Source: Incurvaria masculella (taxonomy: Eukaryota > Arthropoda > Insecta > Lepidoptera > Incurvariidae). From it: a DNA stretch of 64,000 nt. Below, one piece after another: positions 1 to 30,600 of this stretch. A program made the position numbers and the translations under genes. The notes below the pieces were generated by a model, which was not told the origin of the DNA, searched no databases, and saw only the letters and a program-made list of their open reading frames with translations. Position 1 is the stretch's first letter. The number at the start of each line of letters is the position of its first letter. The stretch spans positions 17,608,001 to 17,672,000 of the forward strand of contig OX335655.1 of NCBI GenBank assembly GCA_946894095.1, written 5' to 3'.

Positions 1-1713
1 AAATACGAACTCGGTTTGGACACGAATTAGCTGATGTCTGAGATAAGTTAGAATTAAAAACATATTTACAAGTCCAAAATATTTAAATTCAGATCTGAAA
101 AAGGTGACTCACGGATGCAGGAGTCAGCCCTGTCCCAAGAAAACAATAAAATTCATCTTCTAGTTGACTGGAGTTTACCTAAATCAAAAAGCCATCCATG
201 AACCAATCCATGAATCATAATATATAAATAATATTTAAAAAATAACAAAATCTACGTGCTTTCTATCCGAGGCAAGATTGTCAATATAAACATAGTTTTT
301 AAATTTTAAGTATTTTTCCATTTACAAAGTTCAGTGGAAAGATAAAGAAATCTCAAAATCTAACGAAAGTATTGCAAGAGGCAGGCAAAGAGTCTGTATA
401 CATATAATTTTATTATTTCCACATGGCAACAAAACGGAACCCACATGTAAAATTGTGATAGTGCCAATAAACTAAAAGTAATTTAATATCCTTACCTATT
501 TTTTTTTTAATAATACAAAAGACAAATGCATGCTATGTTATTTGTAGGAATCAAAACTACGTAATTTCGGTTGGATTTTCTGTATATTCTGGTATATTCT
601 CTATACCCATTAGGTTCAATCCTCACCCTGTTCATGCAGTACTCTCTCTTTCTGAGTCGAATAAGTACATTTCCCAATGAATACGACCTGTTCCATGGCT
701 CGAAATCCCTGTCAAACTGTAGGTCTTCTCCCCTACAAGTTAAGGCCGCCCAGATTGGTACCATCGCATTGGATGAAACGATGGTCAAAGCGCCAATAAA
801 AAATATCTATGTTTTCCGTCCAGTGCAATCGCTACATTCAGGTCATGACATGACATATAATTCCTTCGGGAATGCGGTGCATGGACATTTTTTAATGTTT
901 GTGACTAATTTTACTAAAATGTTGTTTGACTAAAACAGTGTGAACTCAATAAATGTTTATTTATTTGCTGATCTAGTATATCAACAATAAATAATATTGT
1001 ACTTTTTAAGTTGATGTACTTTTTAATCCCTGGTTTATAAAGTTGTATCTTTTAAAGGTACAATTTTTTTTAAAGCAGATCTGTACCAGACCATTGTATC
1101 CAAACAGAGGCTGTTAGCCACTTGATCAATCCCTTCTACCTATCCCTTGTCTGACCTCACAAGTGTGAGCATAACATGTGGTTACCTCACAGTGGGTTGC
1201 TAGATGCACAGTTCCTCACGGATAAGTTGGCCAATTTCGCATTATAGACAACTCTGCAATCATGATCATTGGATCATGTTACCTTACTTGTGTTTAATCA
1301 CTAGTCACTTACACATTCTTAGCGATAAATCATTAACAATATATAACAAAAAGGCTTTTCGCTAATTGAAATCATGTCGATATTTACCTGCGATGTTTAC
1401 AAGCGAGTGCACTTGTCCACCTCCAGGAGACTTATCTGTGTTGATGTTGTGTTTTGTAACACAACTACGATGTTAGCTAGGGACAAACTTAACATCCCCT
1501 TAGGAATTCTCTTTCAATTTAAAATGAAAATGCATGCAATTTGTTTGCTTCGACCAATTCACTTCCCACATGATCTTTTTGTCCTCCCGAAGTGAAAACT
1601 TCACTCGAGTTCTCTTTCTAGTCCTCTGGAATCGAAATCCTCAAACGGGCTTTTGAGGATTTCGAACTAGCTCCACTTTTTGGCCCCGCTCCGCGCGTAC
1701 GTCCCACAGCTCT

Positions 1714-1848
1714 TCGGACCAGAGAACGCGTTCAACTTTGAGCTCAAATTGCCCGATGGCATAAATCTGCACAGTGGTGTTCGCCGCCTCGCTACTTTAT
1801 CTTGATCTTGTCGAGTTTTAGCTTGAAGCCGAGCATCTCGGAGAGGAC
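1714..1848 (-). pseudogene. Duplicate of Phtf exon 14 end and 3' UTR
   Basis: A 135-bp direct repeat of 2193-2327 with only a handful of substitutions. It includes the codons for [18 protein letters not shown] and the TAG stop, followed by the same start of the 3' UTR. It lies downstream of the real stop in transcription order, so it is probably inside the Phtf 3' UTR. Confidence 0.92.
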
Positions 1849-2192
1849 ATTGTCATGGTGCAAGATCCATGAGTTGTTTTGCCACAATTCCGGTCGTTTT
1901 CTACGCACAGCATCTCTCAAACGCTCAATTACGGCCAGGTAGTACTCCTTATTGACTGTTTGACGATTTTCGAGTACGATTTCTTGAACTTTTTCGACGT
2001 TATCATCGGTAGTTGATGTTGAAGGGCGTCCAGGACGGGGTGCATCGTCAACTTTGAGACCATTTTTGAACGACGAATACCACTTGTATACTCTTGTTTT
2101 TGAGAGAGCAGAGTCCCCGTAGGCTTTTTGTAGCATTTTGAATGCATCAGCACTAGAGATTTCGTTGGAAACACAAAACTTCAAACAATTTT
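1849..2192 (-). mobile_element. Internally deleted mariner fragment
   Basis: On the minus strand it encodes a mariner transposase piece. The N-terminal helix-turn-helix region (MLQKAYGDSALSKTRVYKWY, FKNGLKVDDAPRPGRPSTST) runs to about VNKE, then jumps to YYLAVIERLRDAVRRKRPEL and NNSWILHHDN. The HHDN carries a catalytic Asp. The middle of the catalytic domain is missing and no terminal repeats were found. It sits exactly between the two copies of the Phtf 3' end. Confidence 0.85.
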
Positions 2193-2270
2193 TCGGACCA
2201 GAGTACGCGTTCAACGTTGAGCTCAAATTGCCCGATGGCATAAATCTACACAGTGGTGTTCGCCGCCTCG

Positions 2271-21720
<19,450 letters not shown>

Positions 21721-22400
21721 GCTGCCGTTGATTACTAGAACCAAAATCAAGTATGTCTTTTAAATGTAATACTTTGGTCCCTTTCCAAAGCTGAAAAGTA
21801 GAACACATGTTAGTTTACTTTTTTTAAGTAATACAACTAGTCCTGAAATCTGCCAACCAGAAGTCAATGTGGCTCTGTTCGGGCTGCTCTGAGCAGGAAA
21901 GTGCAAGAAACAGCGTTTTGGCTAACGGGATGACAGTTCTCGGCCGTTTTCGCTAAACAATAGAACTGTTCGGAATCGTTTGGAATCACTCCTTTCTGTT
22001 CTATCATGCGAAATAGAATCGCGGAACGGAATCAAAACTGTCAGCTGTCAGCGAGTTTGATTGCTCGTTATTTGTCTTTCAACAAATCGTTTGAATGTGC
22101 GTTTGAGGTTGTTGATAATTTTTTGCGACTTTGCGATGCTGGTTTCCAAAATGAATCCGTCCCACATATGCCAAACTGTGCGTCAAACAAATGGAATGGA
22201 TGTCACATGGTTGAGGCGTTCGGGCTGTCAGAGCATGAAATCTTGCACCATGCTGTTCCGCCTGGTTCTGAATGGAATCCATTCTGAACAGTGGAATTCC
22301 ATTCTGTACCGAACCGTTCCGCGAAGCAATAGCCCGAACAGAGCTAATGTGATCCTTGAATTATTTCTCCGTTTATAGCAACTGGGACTACATCTAATCA
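21721..22400. other. Phtf upstream region
   Basis: Probable 5' UTR and promoter side of Phtf. At 21860-22340 a Gln/Ser-coding-looking stretch on both strands shows no family match. gttctgaatggaatccattc and gtggaattccattctgtacc near 22263-22303 form a local GGAAT/ATTCC-rich inverted pattern, probably a decayed MITE. Confidence 0.4.
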
Positions 22401-22748
22401 GAGCCGGTAGTCTAAGTTGTCACCTAAATTGGCGTTACGGCAAACCGATCGACTGGCGTTTTCAAATGTATGGAGAAATTGAAGAGCGCGCGCAGCGGGC
22501 GTTAAGCGAACTAACATTTGCGAGTCCGAGCTTGATTTGACAGCTTACTCAACGTTGCCGTAAATACGTCGACGTTGCGGTTTACGTCCACTCTGCGTTT
22601 TCATACAAATCGGAAGTCCGCGTTTGACTTTGACAGCTTGAAGAAGTAAAACCACAGAATATCTAGTAAAAACTTGTATGGAGTTTGGAGAAAACGCCAG
22701 TCGATCGGTTTGCCGTAAACGCCAATTTCGGTGAGAACTCAGACTGCC
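22401..22748. mobile_element. TIR MITE family D, full copy
   Basis: Left end gccggtagtctaagttgtca then cctaaattggcgtt; right end is the inverse, aacgccaatttcggtgagaa ctcagactg. Inner sequence aaaccgatcgactggcgttt is itself inverted near the other end. Five copies occur in the window. Confidence 0.8.
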
Positions 22749-23134
22749 CACTCAGGGATGGTAGAGTGGACCTTTGGTATTTAATTTGGGACACGGCAGA
22801 TGAGCTTTGTTTTCAAAATATTTTTTTATTATAAATGGACAGGTTTGGTTAAGGTTTTTCGAACATGCAGAGCGAAGAGAACATTTTTATTTCCTGAGTA
22901 TTCAAAATCACATATTTTGAGGGTCCTTGGTAGTTATGTTTTGTTTAATTTTTTTAAGGGAGAACAAATTTAATGAATTTCGATCAATATTGCAGGGTTG
23001 TAGAAATCCTAAAAAAATATTTAGCCACTAATCTTTTCAAACACCTTAAAGTTATAAAAAAGTAGGTATTAAACAAATGAACACCAAAAATGTCCACCAA
23101 TGTGTTGACACATGGAGACGGCAAGCCTTTTTTT

Positions 23135-23408
23135 TAGGGTTCCAACACAAAGAGTACCAACGGAACCCTATCACTAAGCCTCCGCTGTCCGTCCGTCCGG
23201 CTATCTATCACAGGGCTGTATCTTATGAACCGTTAGAGGTAGGCAGCTGAATTTTTCACAGAGTGTGTATTTATTTTGCCGTTAAAACAAAAAATATGTA
23301 AAATTAAAAAATAATAAAAATGAAAGTCGGATTTTTTGGGGTTAGATCTTGTACGGTGGTACGGAACCCTTCGTGTGCTAGTCCGACACGCACCTGGTCG
23401 GTTTTTTT
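23135..23408 (-). mobile_element. GTTCCG repeat family B
   Basis: Runs from agggttccaacacaaagagt through the purine-poor gtccgtccg block to gtccgacacgcacctggtcg. It is the inverse of copies reading ccggccaagtgcgagtcgga. This is a widespread lepidopteran interspersed repeat of about 300 bp with inverted GGTTCCGT-type ends. Confidence 0.8.
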
Positions 23409-24427
23409 CGGATTAATATGTAGACAGAGGCTTTGATGATTGATATTTAATAAGCATTGGAGACATTTTTTAATTGTAGAGACAGGGGTGGAAATATCAA
23501 TATGACACTGAAATTGTCTATAGCTATAAAGCTAAAATAAAGCAAAATACACACCATTTGTACCAAATCTAAAGACTGGTGCGTAAAACCTTCAGGAGAT
23601 AGGGTGCATTATTCTGAAAACAGCCAAAACACTGAAAATGGTTGCACGAAAAAAATCGAATGGAGGGAACGAACACGAATGGAGACCTGGATTTAGCCGG
23701 CGATAGCGAATGAAACGTACCGTTAGAGCTCTTAAGCGCAACAGCACAAAGCCATTATAATCGATACTCTCAAAGACCGCGCTTTGTTCTGGTTGGCGGA
23801 GTGATCCTAATTTGTGATCGATTCACTATGGCATCTCCCCTCGTTCCACCATTAGCTACAATAGGTTAAACGTAACGATATAATTCACTAATAAACTGTT
23901 TTTTTTTTTGCTGTCGAAGAAGTGCGGAAAAAAACTCATTCGTCTCATCTGTCAGACAACCCAAACTCAGCTGAGAACAGCTGATTTGCAGTCTCTCTTT
24001 TTTATTTCTTATGCAAAAGAAAGGGATAAAACGATTGAGCCGCTAAAATTGACAGCATAGCTTTTTAGTCCGTTTTCGGAAAGGCAAGTTTATTTAGAAT
24101 ATTTTCCAAAGGGAAAGGCAAGACCTTTCGCTATACATATTACATGTAGTATGTTCTAGCTAGTGCTGGAAACATTTATGAAATAAAAAAGGTTGTGATG
24201 TATTGATCCGTTTACATGTTTTCTATTGTCAGGACTTTCCCGCTTGAAATTTTTCTCACAAAAGGCACTCTATTTTTAAAAAGATTCAAATGAAAATCTT
24301 AGCTATAATACAGCTTAGTTTTTATACATTTACAGCCGTATTCAGAGTGGGAGGACTAACTTTAATACGCCGGACTAAGCAGGTTCTTATATTATGTAAG
24401 TTTTTAGATTACCGTGGTTACTGTTAA

Positions 24428-24600
24428 TTTTAAAAGATTAAACGGCTTTCTACTCACGGCATGATTTGTTTTGGATTTGTCGGCATGGTTTGTGCCGCTG
24501 GACACGGGAGCTCACCTGAAGACGAGCCAAACGTTTGGTTCGAAACGTCGTGCTCCGCACAAATCATGCCGTGAGTAGAAAGCCGTTTAATCTTTTAAAA
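24428..24600. repeat. Hairpin element with perfect 42-bp arms
   Basis: Left arm 24428-24469 and right arm 24559-24600 are perfect inverses over 42 bp (ends ttttaaaagattaaacggct). The 89-bp loop contains cgtttggttcgaaacgtcgt. Perfect arms suggest recent movement or ongoing arm correction. Confidence 0.85.
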
Positions 24601-26310
24601 TAAAAGGTTCTTATATTGTTAGTCCGGTGCTAATCTCGTAGTAAGGTTTGATTTTCTCTGAATACGACATTTAATGTGTGTGTGACTTCACGTGCATAGT
24701 CTTATACGAAACGAAAGCACAAGGCTGTGCGAGCACCGATAAAGTCACTTGGCTGCTACAGTGTAACGTTGGTGTGCCACGTTATGCACATTTCGTTCAT
24801 TACATGTTTTGACATTCGACTTGTTTGCGACGACGACTCATCTATCGATTTATATATCTGTAATTTATTCGATATTAGAGTGAAATGACACAACAAAAAA
24901 TTACAGAGGTGACGTCAACCAAAAGTGAAATTAAAGTGATTCACATTCACCATTCATGTTAATCCATTAGTACGTTCAGGGGCAGGGAGTCTGCGTTTTT
25001 CCTCGGTAGTCCATATGTCCATCGCCACCATCTGCCTCGCCAATACCTGCATCGCCAACGAATGCATCGCCAATATCTCCATCGCCGCGCCGGCGATGGA
25101 GATATTGCCGGCGCGCCGATGCGGCAAACAACCTGGTCAATCCAAACACAGATAAGTAAAATACTTTATCAGGTAGACATTTGAATTTTCGCGCCAATTG
25201 ACAGACTGACAGAGCTGACTATTTCTTGAACTACCCCAAAGAGTTCCGAGAAGTACCTGCGCGAGATTCTCTTTCTACGGACTACCCTGCAATGAATTTT
25301 ATTGTCTCCTTACCATTTTCCCTCCAAACTTCACTTCCTTACATGAGTTAGCACCAACAACAACTTGTGCGCGCCGCAACTTTTAACATCCACACCAGTG
25401 CCATTGTGAACTCCCGGATACGCCTATACCGGTCCAAAGCACAGCAGAAGGTTCGCGCGTGCAACAGAGAAAGATCGCGCCCAACAACCCAAAGGAATTA
25501 CAAGGAAAGTCATCAAAAGGAAAGGCATCCAGACCATGGCGCCATTCGCACATCCAGGCCTGGACCCACACAGCTGCGTGCGTCGCCGGAGCAAGTCTGC
25601 GCCCTCCATACTAGTAAATGGAAACCAGGGTAAGCGAGGAGGCGATACCTACAGCCGCCAGAGCATGATCGAACCAGGTGCGTCCTCTATCCTTCTCTCC
25701 TTGGCCACACCACTAGGTATTTTTTGGAATGATCAGAAAATAAAACTGAATTTCCCGTGGACCATTCCCCGCAAATTTCCGGACAGTTGCATTCCCCACC
25801 ATTTCCCCGACAAGACCTCAAACTCCCGGCAATTTGGGGAATCGGGGATCGATCGCCAACGCTGACACTATCACATTCCATGGGGAATTTTTTGCACTTG
25901 CGTAAGTTTCAATATGATATTGAAAAAGGTGTCCAAATTATGATTATGGAACAGTTTAGTAGGTAGTTAATGTATTTCACAATAAGGAATTTACGCGGAA
26001 GCTCCAGTTTTGAAAGAAAGAAAAGATAAAAAGAACGGCTATGAAAGTAAATAAAATTATTTATTTATAAACAAGGTTTCAACGAATCCCATGACGTTCA
26101 ACACATTACGACTAGATCATAAAATCTATATGCATATAACATTCATTAACTTTTTGGCAAACTACAAGAAATATTTTTCAGAAAATGAATTGACAACAAA
26201 AGACACGAAATGTTTGAAGGACAATTTTTAGATTTACCTACTTATGTGCTCAACATTTCTAACTTTAGTTTATTTGAACATTATTAGCACTAAAGAGTTT
26301 TAATCTACGG
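24601..26310. other. Intergenic, no confident gene
   Basis: Contains a short imperfect repeat of catcgccaa-type units at 25018-25085 ending in a palindrome around ccatcgccgcgccggcgatgg (25081-25101). A moderately GC-rich stretch at 25360-25640 is open on both strands without family resemblance. Probably decayed repeats. Confidence 0.4.
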
Positions 26311-26317
26311 TCTACCA

Positions 26318-26600
26318 CAAATTGCAGATAATAGCGAATTGGATGCATTGTTGCATACGGCATGAATTGTTAACTTTCGTGAATTCGTATTAATTTAGTG
26401 TTTTACCTATCTTTTTGTTAAAAAATTGACGAACAGTTTTGTAAATTTAGACTAAGTGGACCTTGAAAAAAAAACCAGAGAAGTTTCTTGCCCAGTTCTT
26501 CTTCGCTGTTTTTGTTTTGCTGAACTAGCCCATGTTAAAATTTGACAAATCCGAGTGCAGTGTACTGTCTATGGATGATGAATAAACAATTTAATACATA
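26318..26600 (+). mobile_element. Interspersed repeat family G
   Basis: Shares gttgcatacggcatgaattg at the left and gagtgcagtgtactgtctat near an AATAAA-bearing right end with 49070-49315. Partial relatives are at 11755-11800 and 14565-14660. It looks like the 3' end of a retroelement. Confidence 0.65.
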
Positions 26601-26945
26601 GGAGAATTGTTTGTTTGGTCGGCGGATCTGTCGATCGCTCGCTCGCCAACAATTAGACCCTAGCGAAAATATCTACTCGCCATTATGGTTTGCATCTAAA
26701 CAGATATGCATAAAAATATTTTTATTTTCTTTGACATCCTACAAATTATGAAATAAAAAATATTTCAAAATTAATGAAGTAATATTACTCTAGTGTCTGG
26801 ACGACTATCCTAAAATATAACATTATTTTATTGTATCTAACAATTGACATGACCAATAAATTAAACATATTTCTTTTTAAACATTAATTCCTAAAACTAG
26901 ATAAATAAAGTGCTCCTCTATATTACAGATGGCGTCTGCATCTAG

Positions 26946-27401
26946 CGCCGAGCACAGTCAGTACATTACAGTTCGGTGGTACGCTCGGCGGACGCATCTT
27001 CTCGCTCCACTGTTCCTGGCCCTCGGATCGTGCGGTGAGCATAGTCGTATGCTACAGCGCGGTGGTACGCTCGGCGGACGCATCTTCTCGCTCCACTTTT
27101 CCTGGCCCTCGGATCGTGCGGTGAGCATAGTCGTATGCTACAGCGCGGTGGTACGCTCGGCGGACGCATCTTCTCGCTCCACTTTTCCTGGCTCTCGGAT
27201 CGTTCGAGGAGCATAGTCGCATGCTACAGATCGGTGGTAAGCTTGGCGGACGCATCTCCTCGCTCCACTGTTCTCGGCTCTCGGACTCGTGCGGTGAGCA
27301 TAGACGTATACTTCAGTTCGGTGGTAAGCTCGGCGGCCGCATCTTCTCGGTCCACTGTTCCTGACTCTCGGATCGTGCGGTGAGCACAGTCGTACGCTAC
27401 A
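26946..27401 (-). repeat. 86-bp satellite in the 3' UTR of the membrane-protein gene, derived from its last exon
   Basis: Five units start at 26971, 27057, 27143, 27229 and 27316, and the sixth position (27402) is the real exon. In the gene's sense each unit joins a copy of the exon's QWSEELRPPSY codons (still read as QWSEKMRPPS) to a copy of its ACCACCGAGCTGTAG end, plus about 40 bases of 3' UTR. The 150 exon bases between are missing from every unit. Confidence 0.9.
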
Positions 27402-27615
27402 GCTCGGTGGTGAGCTCGTCCTGCGGCCTCGCCAGCTTGAGCTCCTCGTCCTCGAGCCAGACGCTCTCGCGGCGCGCGAGGGCGCGGGGCTGTCCGCCCG
27501 CAGTCAGCCCGCCGCCGCCCCACCCCGCCGTCGCCAGCGGCACGCACTCACGCTCCAGCAGCGAGTAGCTCGGCGGACGCAGCTCCTCGCTCCACTGGCA
27601 CTGGATCTCGAATTC
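27397..27615 (-). CDS. Membrane-protein gene, last exon with second PPSY
   Basis: Acceptor ataacacag, stop TAG at 27399-27397. It encodes residues 289-360: EFEIQCQWSEELRPPSYSLL, a Gly/Ala-rich stretch, then ESVWLEDEELKLARPQDELT and TEL. Pieces of its two ends were copied into the downstream 86-bp satellite. Confidence 0.85.
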   Translation of the reverse strand, partial: EFEIQCQWSEELRPPSYSLLERECVPLATAGWGGGGLTAGGQPRALARRESVWLEDEELKLARPQDELTTEL

Positions 27616-30600
27616 CTGTGTTATATACATAAATATGTTTATTGGATGAATGATTTTAAAAAAGAAACCTTAATGTGATGTTAAAATACATCCTTAGAAT
27701 AGTCATGCCATGTTTTGTCCCTTTTGCATTGACAACTTGAAACTGCATGTCAATGCAAATGACAAAAAAGCGTAACTATTCCGAGGTTTGTAGCAGGCGG
27801 ATTGCTTACTTCGCCCTTTTGCGAAATGCCTATGCGTGTTTCAAATTAGCTCATTACGGCGCAAACGCCACGCCGGTTCTTTTTCAATCAAATCAAATAT
27901 TTGCTTGAAGATTGGCCCATTCGTCCGACTTCAATATGGGGAGTAGCTACAATCTTGAATAGAGTAAAACATCGCAAACCCGATTGCCTTGGACCTTGTC
28001 AAAGAGGTCGTCCGAGTAGCTCATGGAGGAGCAGCCGTAGGAGGGCGGCTTGAAAGTGGAGAAGGGCTGGCGAGTCTCGCGGTTTTCAGCCAGCTGCCCC
28101 GGCGGCTGCAGGAAGCTGGCGAGCTGGTGCGTCTGCTGCGGGATGCCCGTCACGCGGCTGTAGCGCTTTAGGATCCTGCGGCAGATCATTTTCAGGAAAT
28201 GGCCGGTGGTCTAGACAGAAAAGTTTTAAGTCACAGTTACTTGTCCACCCTCGACATTGAAAATGACGGCAATGGAAAAATGTATCGTGCTTTTTATCCT
28301 GTTCAATTAAGCTGTACTTATACAAATGATAAATCTTTGCAAAGCACCTAGTTCCTTTGGAAACGAGGGTTAGTGCAGGCACTGGATGTTTTTTAGGTCA
28401 TGCTTATCCTATTACACAAAACCAAATTCGAGCTGGCTGTAAAGAAGACGAATGAACAAGTCCATGAACAGTGTTCGCATGCTACATTGTTACCTAAGCC
28501 GAAACCAAATAGTAAAATTAATTTAGTTTATCTATAAACCGCAAAGCCGTCGTGTTTCGGAATCCATTTTTTCCGATGGACCAGACACCGCGACCTTAGT
28601 TCGAGATTTACAAGGATGACCACTTTAGACTGTGAAAGAAAACAGTTAGATAATACAGTCCACATGATGTAAATATGGGTTTTCATAGATTTTTAAATGA
28701 AACAATTAGCTTTGTCGATGTTTATAAACGTTAATGTTACCTTTATAATTTTGCTATCGTCGCATGAGTACATACATATGTATACATCAATACCGACTCG
28801 TTGTGCTTAAAAAAAGATATGATTCCTTTTCGTTCCTGCACAAGTATTTCAGATATCTGAGAAATCGAATTAACTAAATATGAATTAACTATGTGTATTT
28901 TACGAGCATTTTTTTGATCGGAACATTAGGTCTCGAGAAATCTGCGTGTCACCGACGGACAAGACTCCCTTTTTCTCACAATTCTTGTCCTCACAAGCTT
29001 CTTCGACATTTGAAATAACTTGGTATTTTTATTTCCGTAAATCGTTGATCGCATTATCTGCAATGCTTATTTCCATGACGTTCACTACTGTCTATAATAT
29101 TTCTAAATATTAAGCATTTTGAAAGCAAGCCTTCTCTCGTATGTGACCGTTAAGTTTACACGTCAAAATACAAAACCCAAAGAGTAGATGAGACGAGTCG
29201 TATTCACTACGTATAATATTCACAACGTATAATAGTATTTTTTTCCAAAAAATTAAAACCATGCATATCGTATAATATTCACAACGTATAATGTTATACG
29301 TTGTGCATGAGTTTAAAAATAAAATCAACTCTTTGCATCATGCAGAACGTATAATAGTCACAACGTATAATATTCCTAACATGAATTCACAAAAAAAGAA
29401 AACCATGCAGAACGTATAATATGCCAAGAAGCACTGCATAAAGCGCCCTAACAACGATACATTTAAGGCTGAAATTGCTACGAATCGATATCTGTTGAAG
29501 AGCAACAATTTGCTACAACGCTAATTGAGACGGTTGAAAAGTCGCGTGCGAGTATACGCTTTAAAAGTATATTCATAAGGGCGCTTATCGTATGAAAAGT
29601 TTTTGGATTATATGATATGCATGGTTTTCTTTTTTTGTGAAATAAAGATCATAATATTATACGTTGTGACTATTATACGTTATGCATGGAGAAATAAGTA
29701 ATTTTATTTTATAAACTTCTACATGCACTACGTATAAGATTATACGATCTGCCGATTATACGTTGTGCATGGTTTTAAAATTTTGTTAAAATATGACATT
29801 ATACGATCTGCATATTAGACGTTATGCCGTTCCCCCGATGAGACGATGGAGGATGCTCACCTCTCGGCCCAGCTGGCGAGGCGAGGCCACTCATCGGGTA
29901 CGACAGGAACGTGACTCTTGTTCAGAAGAAGTAGCAGTTTCGCCAGGTCACTCAGCACACAGCTGTAGACGAAGTACACACTGCGTAAAAATATGATTAG
30001 AAAGAATATATGAATACTACGAGCTTGAAAACGTTATGCCAAGAACTTCAGTGGAGAGAGTATTGGTTAATCTGTGATATAGTGCTTAGCAAATTGAAAG
30101 AGATTCGGCCTAGGCGGCGACACAAGGATATTTGTATTGCAGGTATTGCTGTCTGTTTCACCTGTAGGCCATAGCTGCATCGTTGTTGCCCAGCAGATAA
30201 AGTTCTCGCACCTGACGTCTTGTGTTGTTCAGGATTGACAGCAATGTGTACGCGTGCGGCTGCCCAAAACATGGTGCTATTTTATATATACATTTTTAAA
30301 CTAGGTATAAACGGGTCCACTGGATGCGGTATCAGTGGATACAACACGGTGGACATACTTTTAACTACAATCGTAACTAAGCATTAATGCATGATAGGCG
30401 AGTAGGTCTCGTAAAAAACCCACGCTTTTGCTACCAGTTCGTTCCACCAATGGTGGATCGAACCTTATAGTGTGAATGTTGGAGTTAGTGAGCGCCGAAG
30501 AAAATTTGCACTTTCTTCAGAACGAGAGCAAGCACTAATTTGCGTGCGTTTCTATAAGCCTCTCGAGAAATCTACTCAAAGGTACTCAAGTAGTCTATTT

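Noticed and set aside
571..933. 120-codon plus-strand frame
   Set aside because: Lies in a 5'-truncated SINE (about 612-890).
25367..25865. Overlapping frames on both strands
   Set aside because: No recognisable family and no consistent splice sites; probably decayed repeat.
26929..27383. Plus and minus frames of 67-95 codons in the 86-bp satellite
   Set aside because: Produced by repetition of exon and UTR pieces; they carry the exon's stop or shifted frames.
28176..28210. Upstream acceptor (gtctag) for exon 6 of the membrane-protein gene
   Set aside because: Joined to exon 5 in phase 2 it runs into TGA; the acceptor at 28177-28176 keeps the frame and gives ERILKRYSR.
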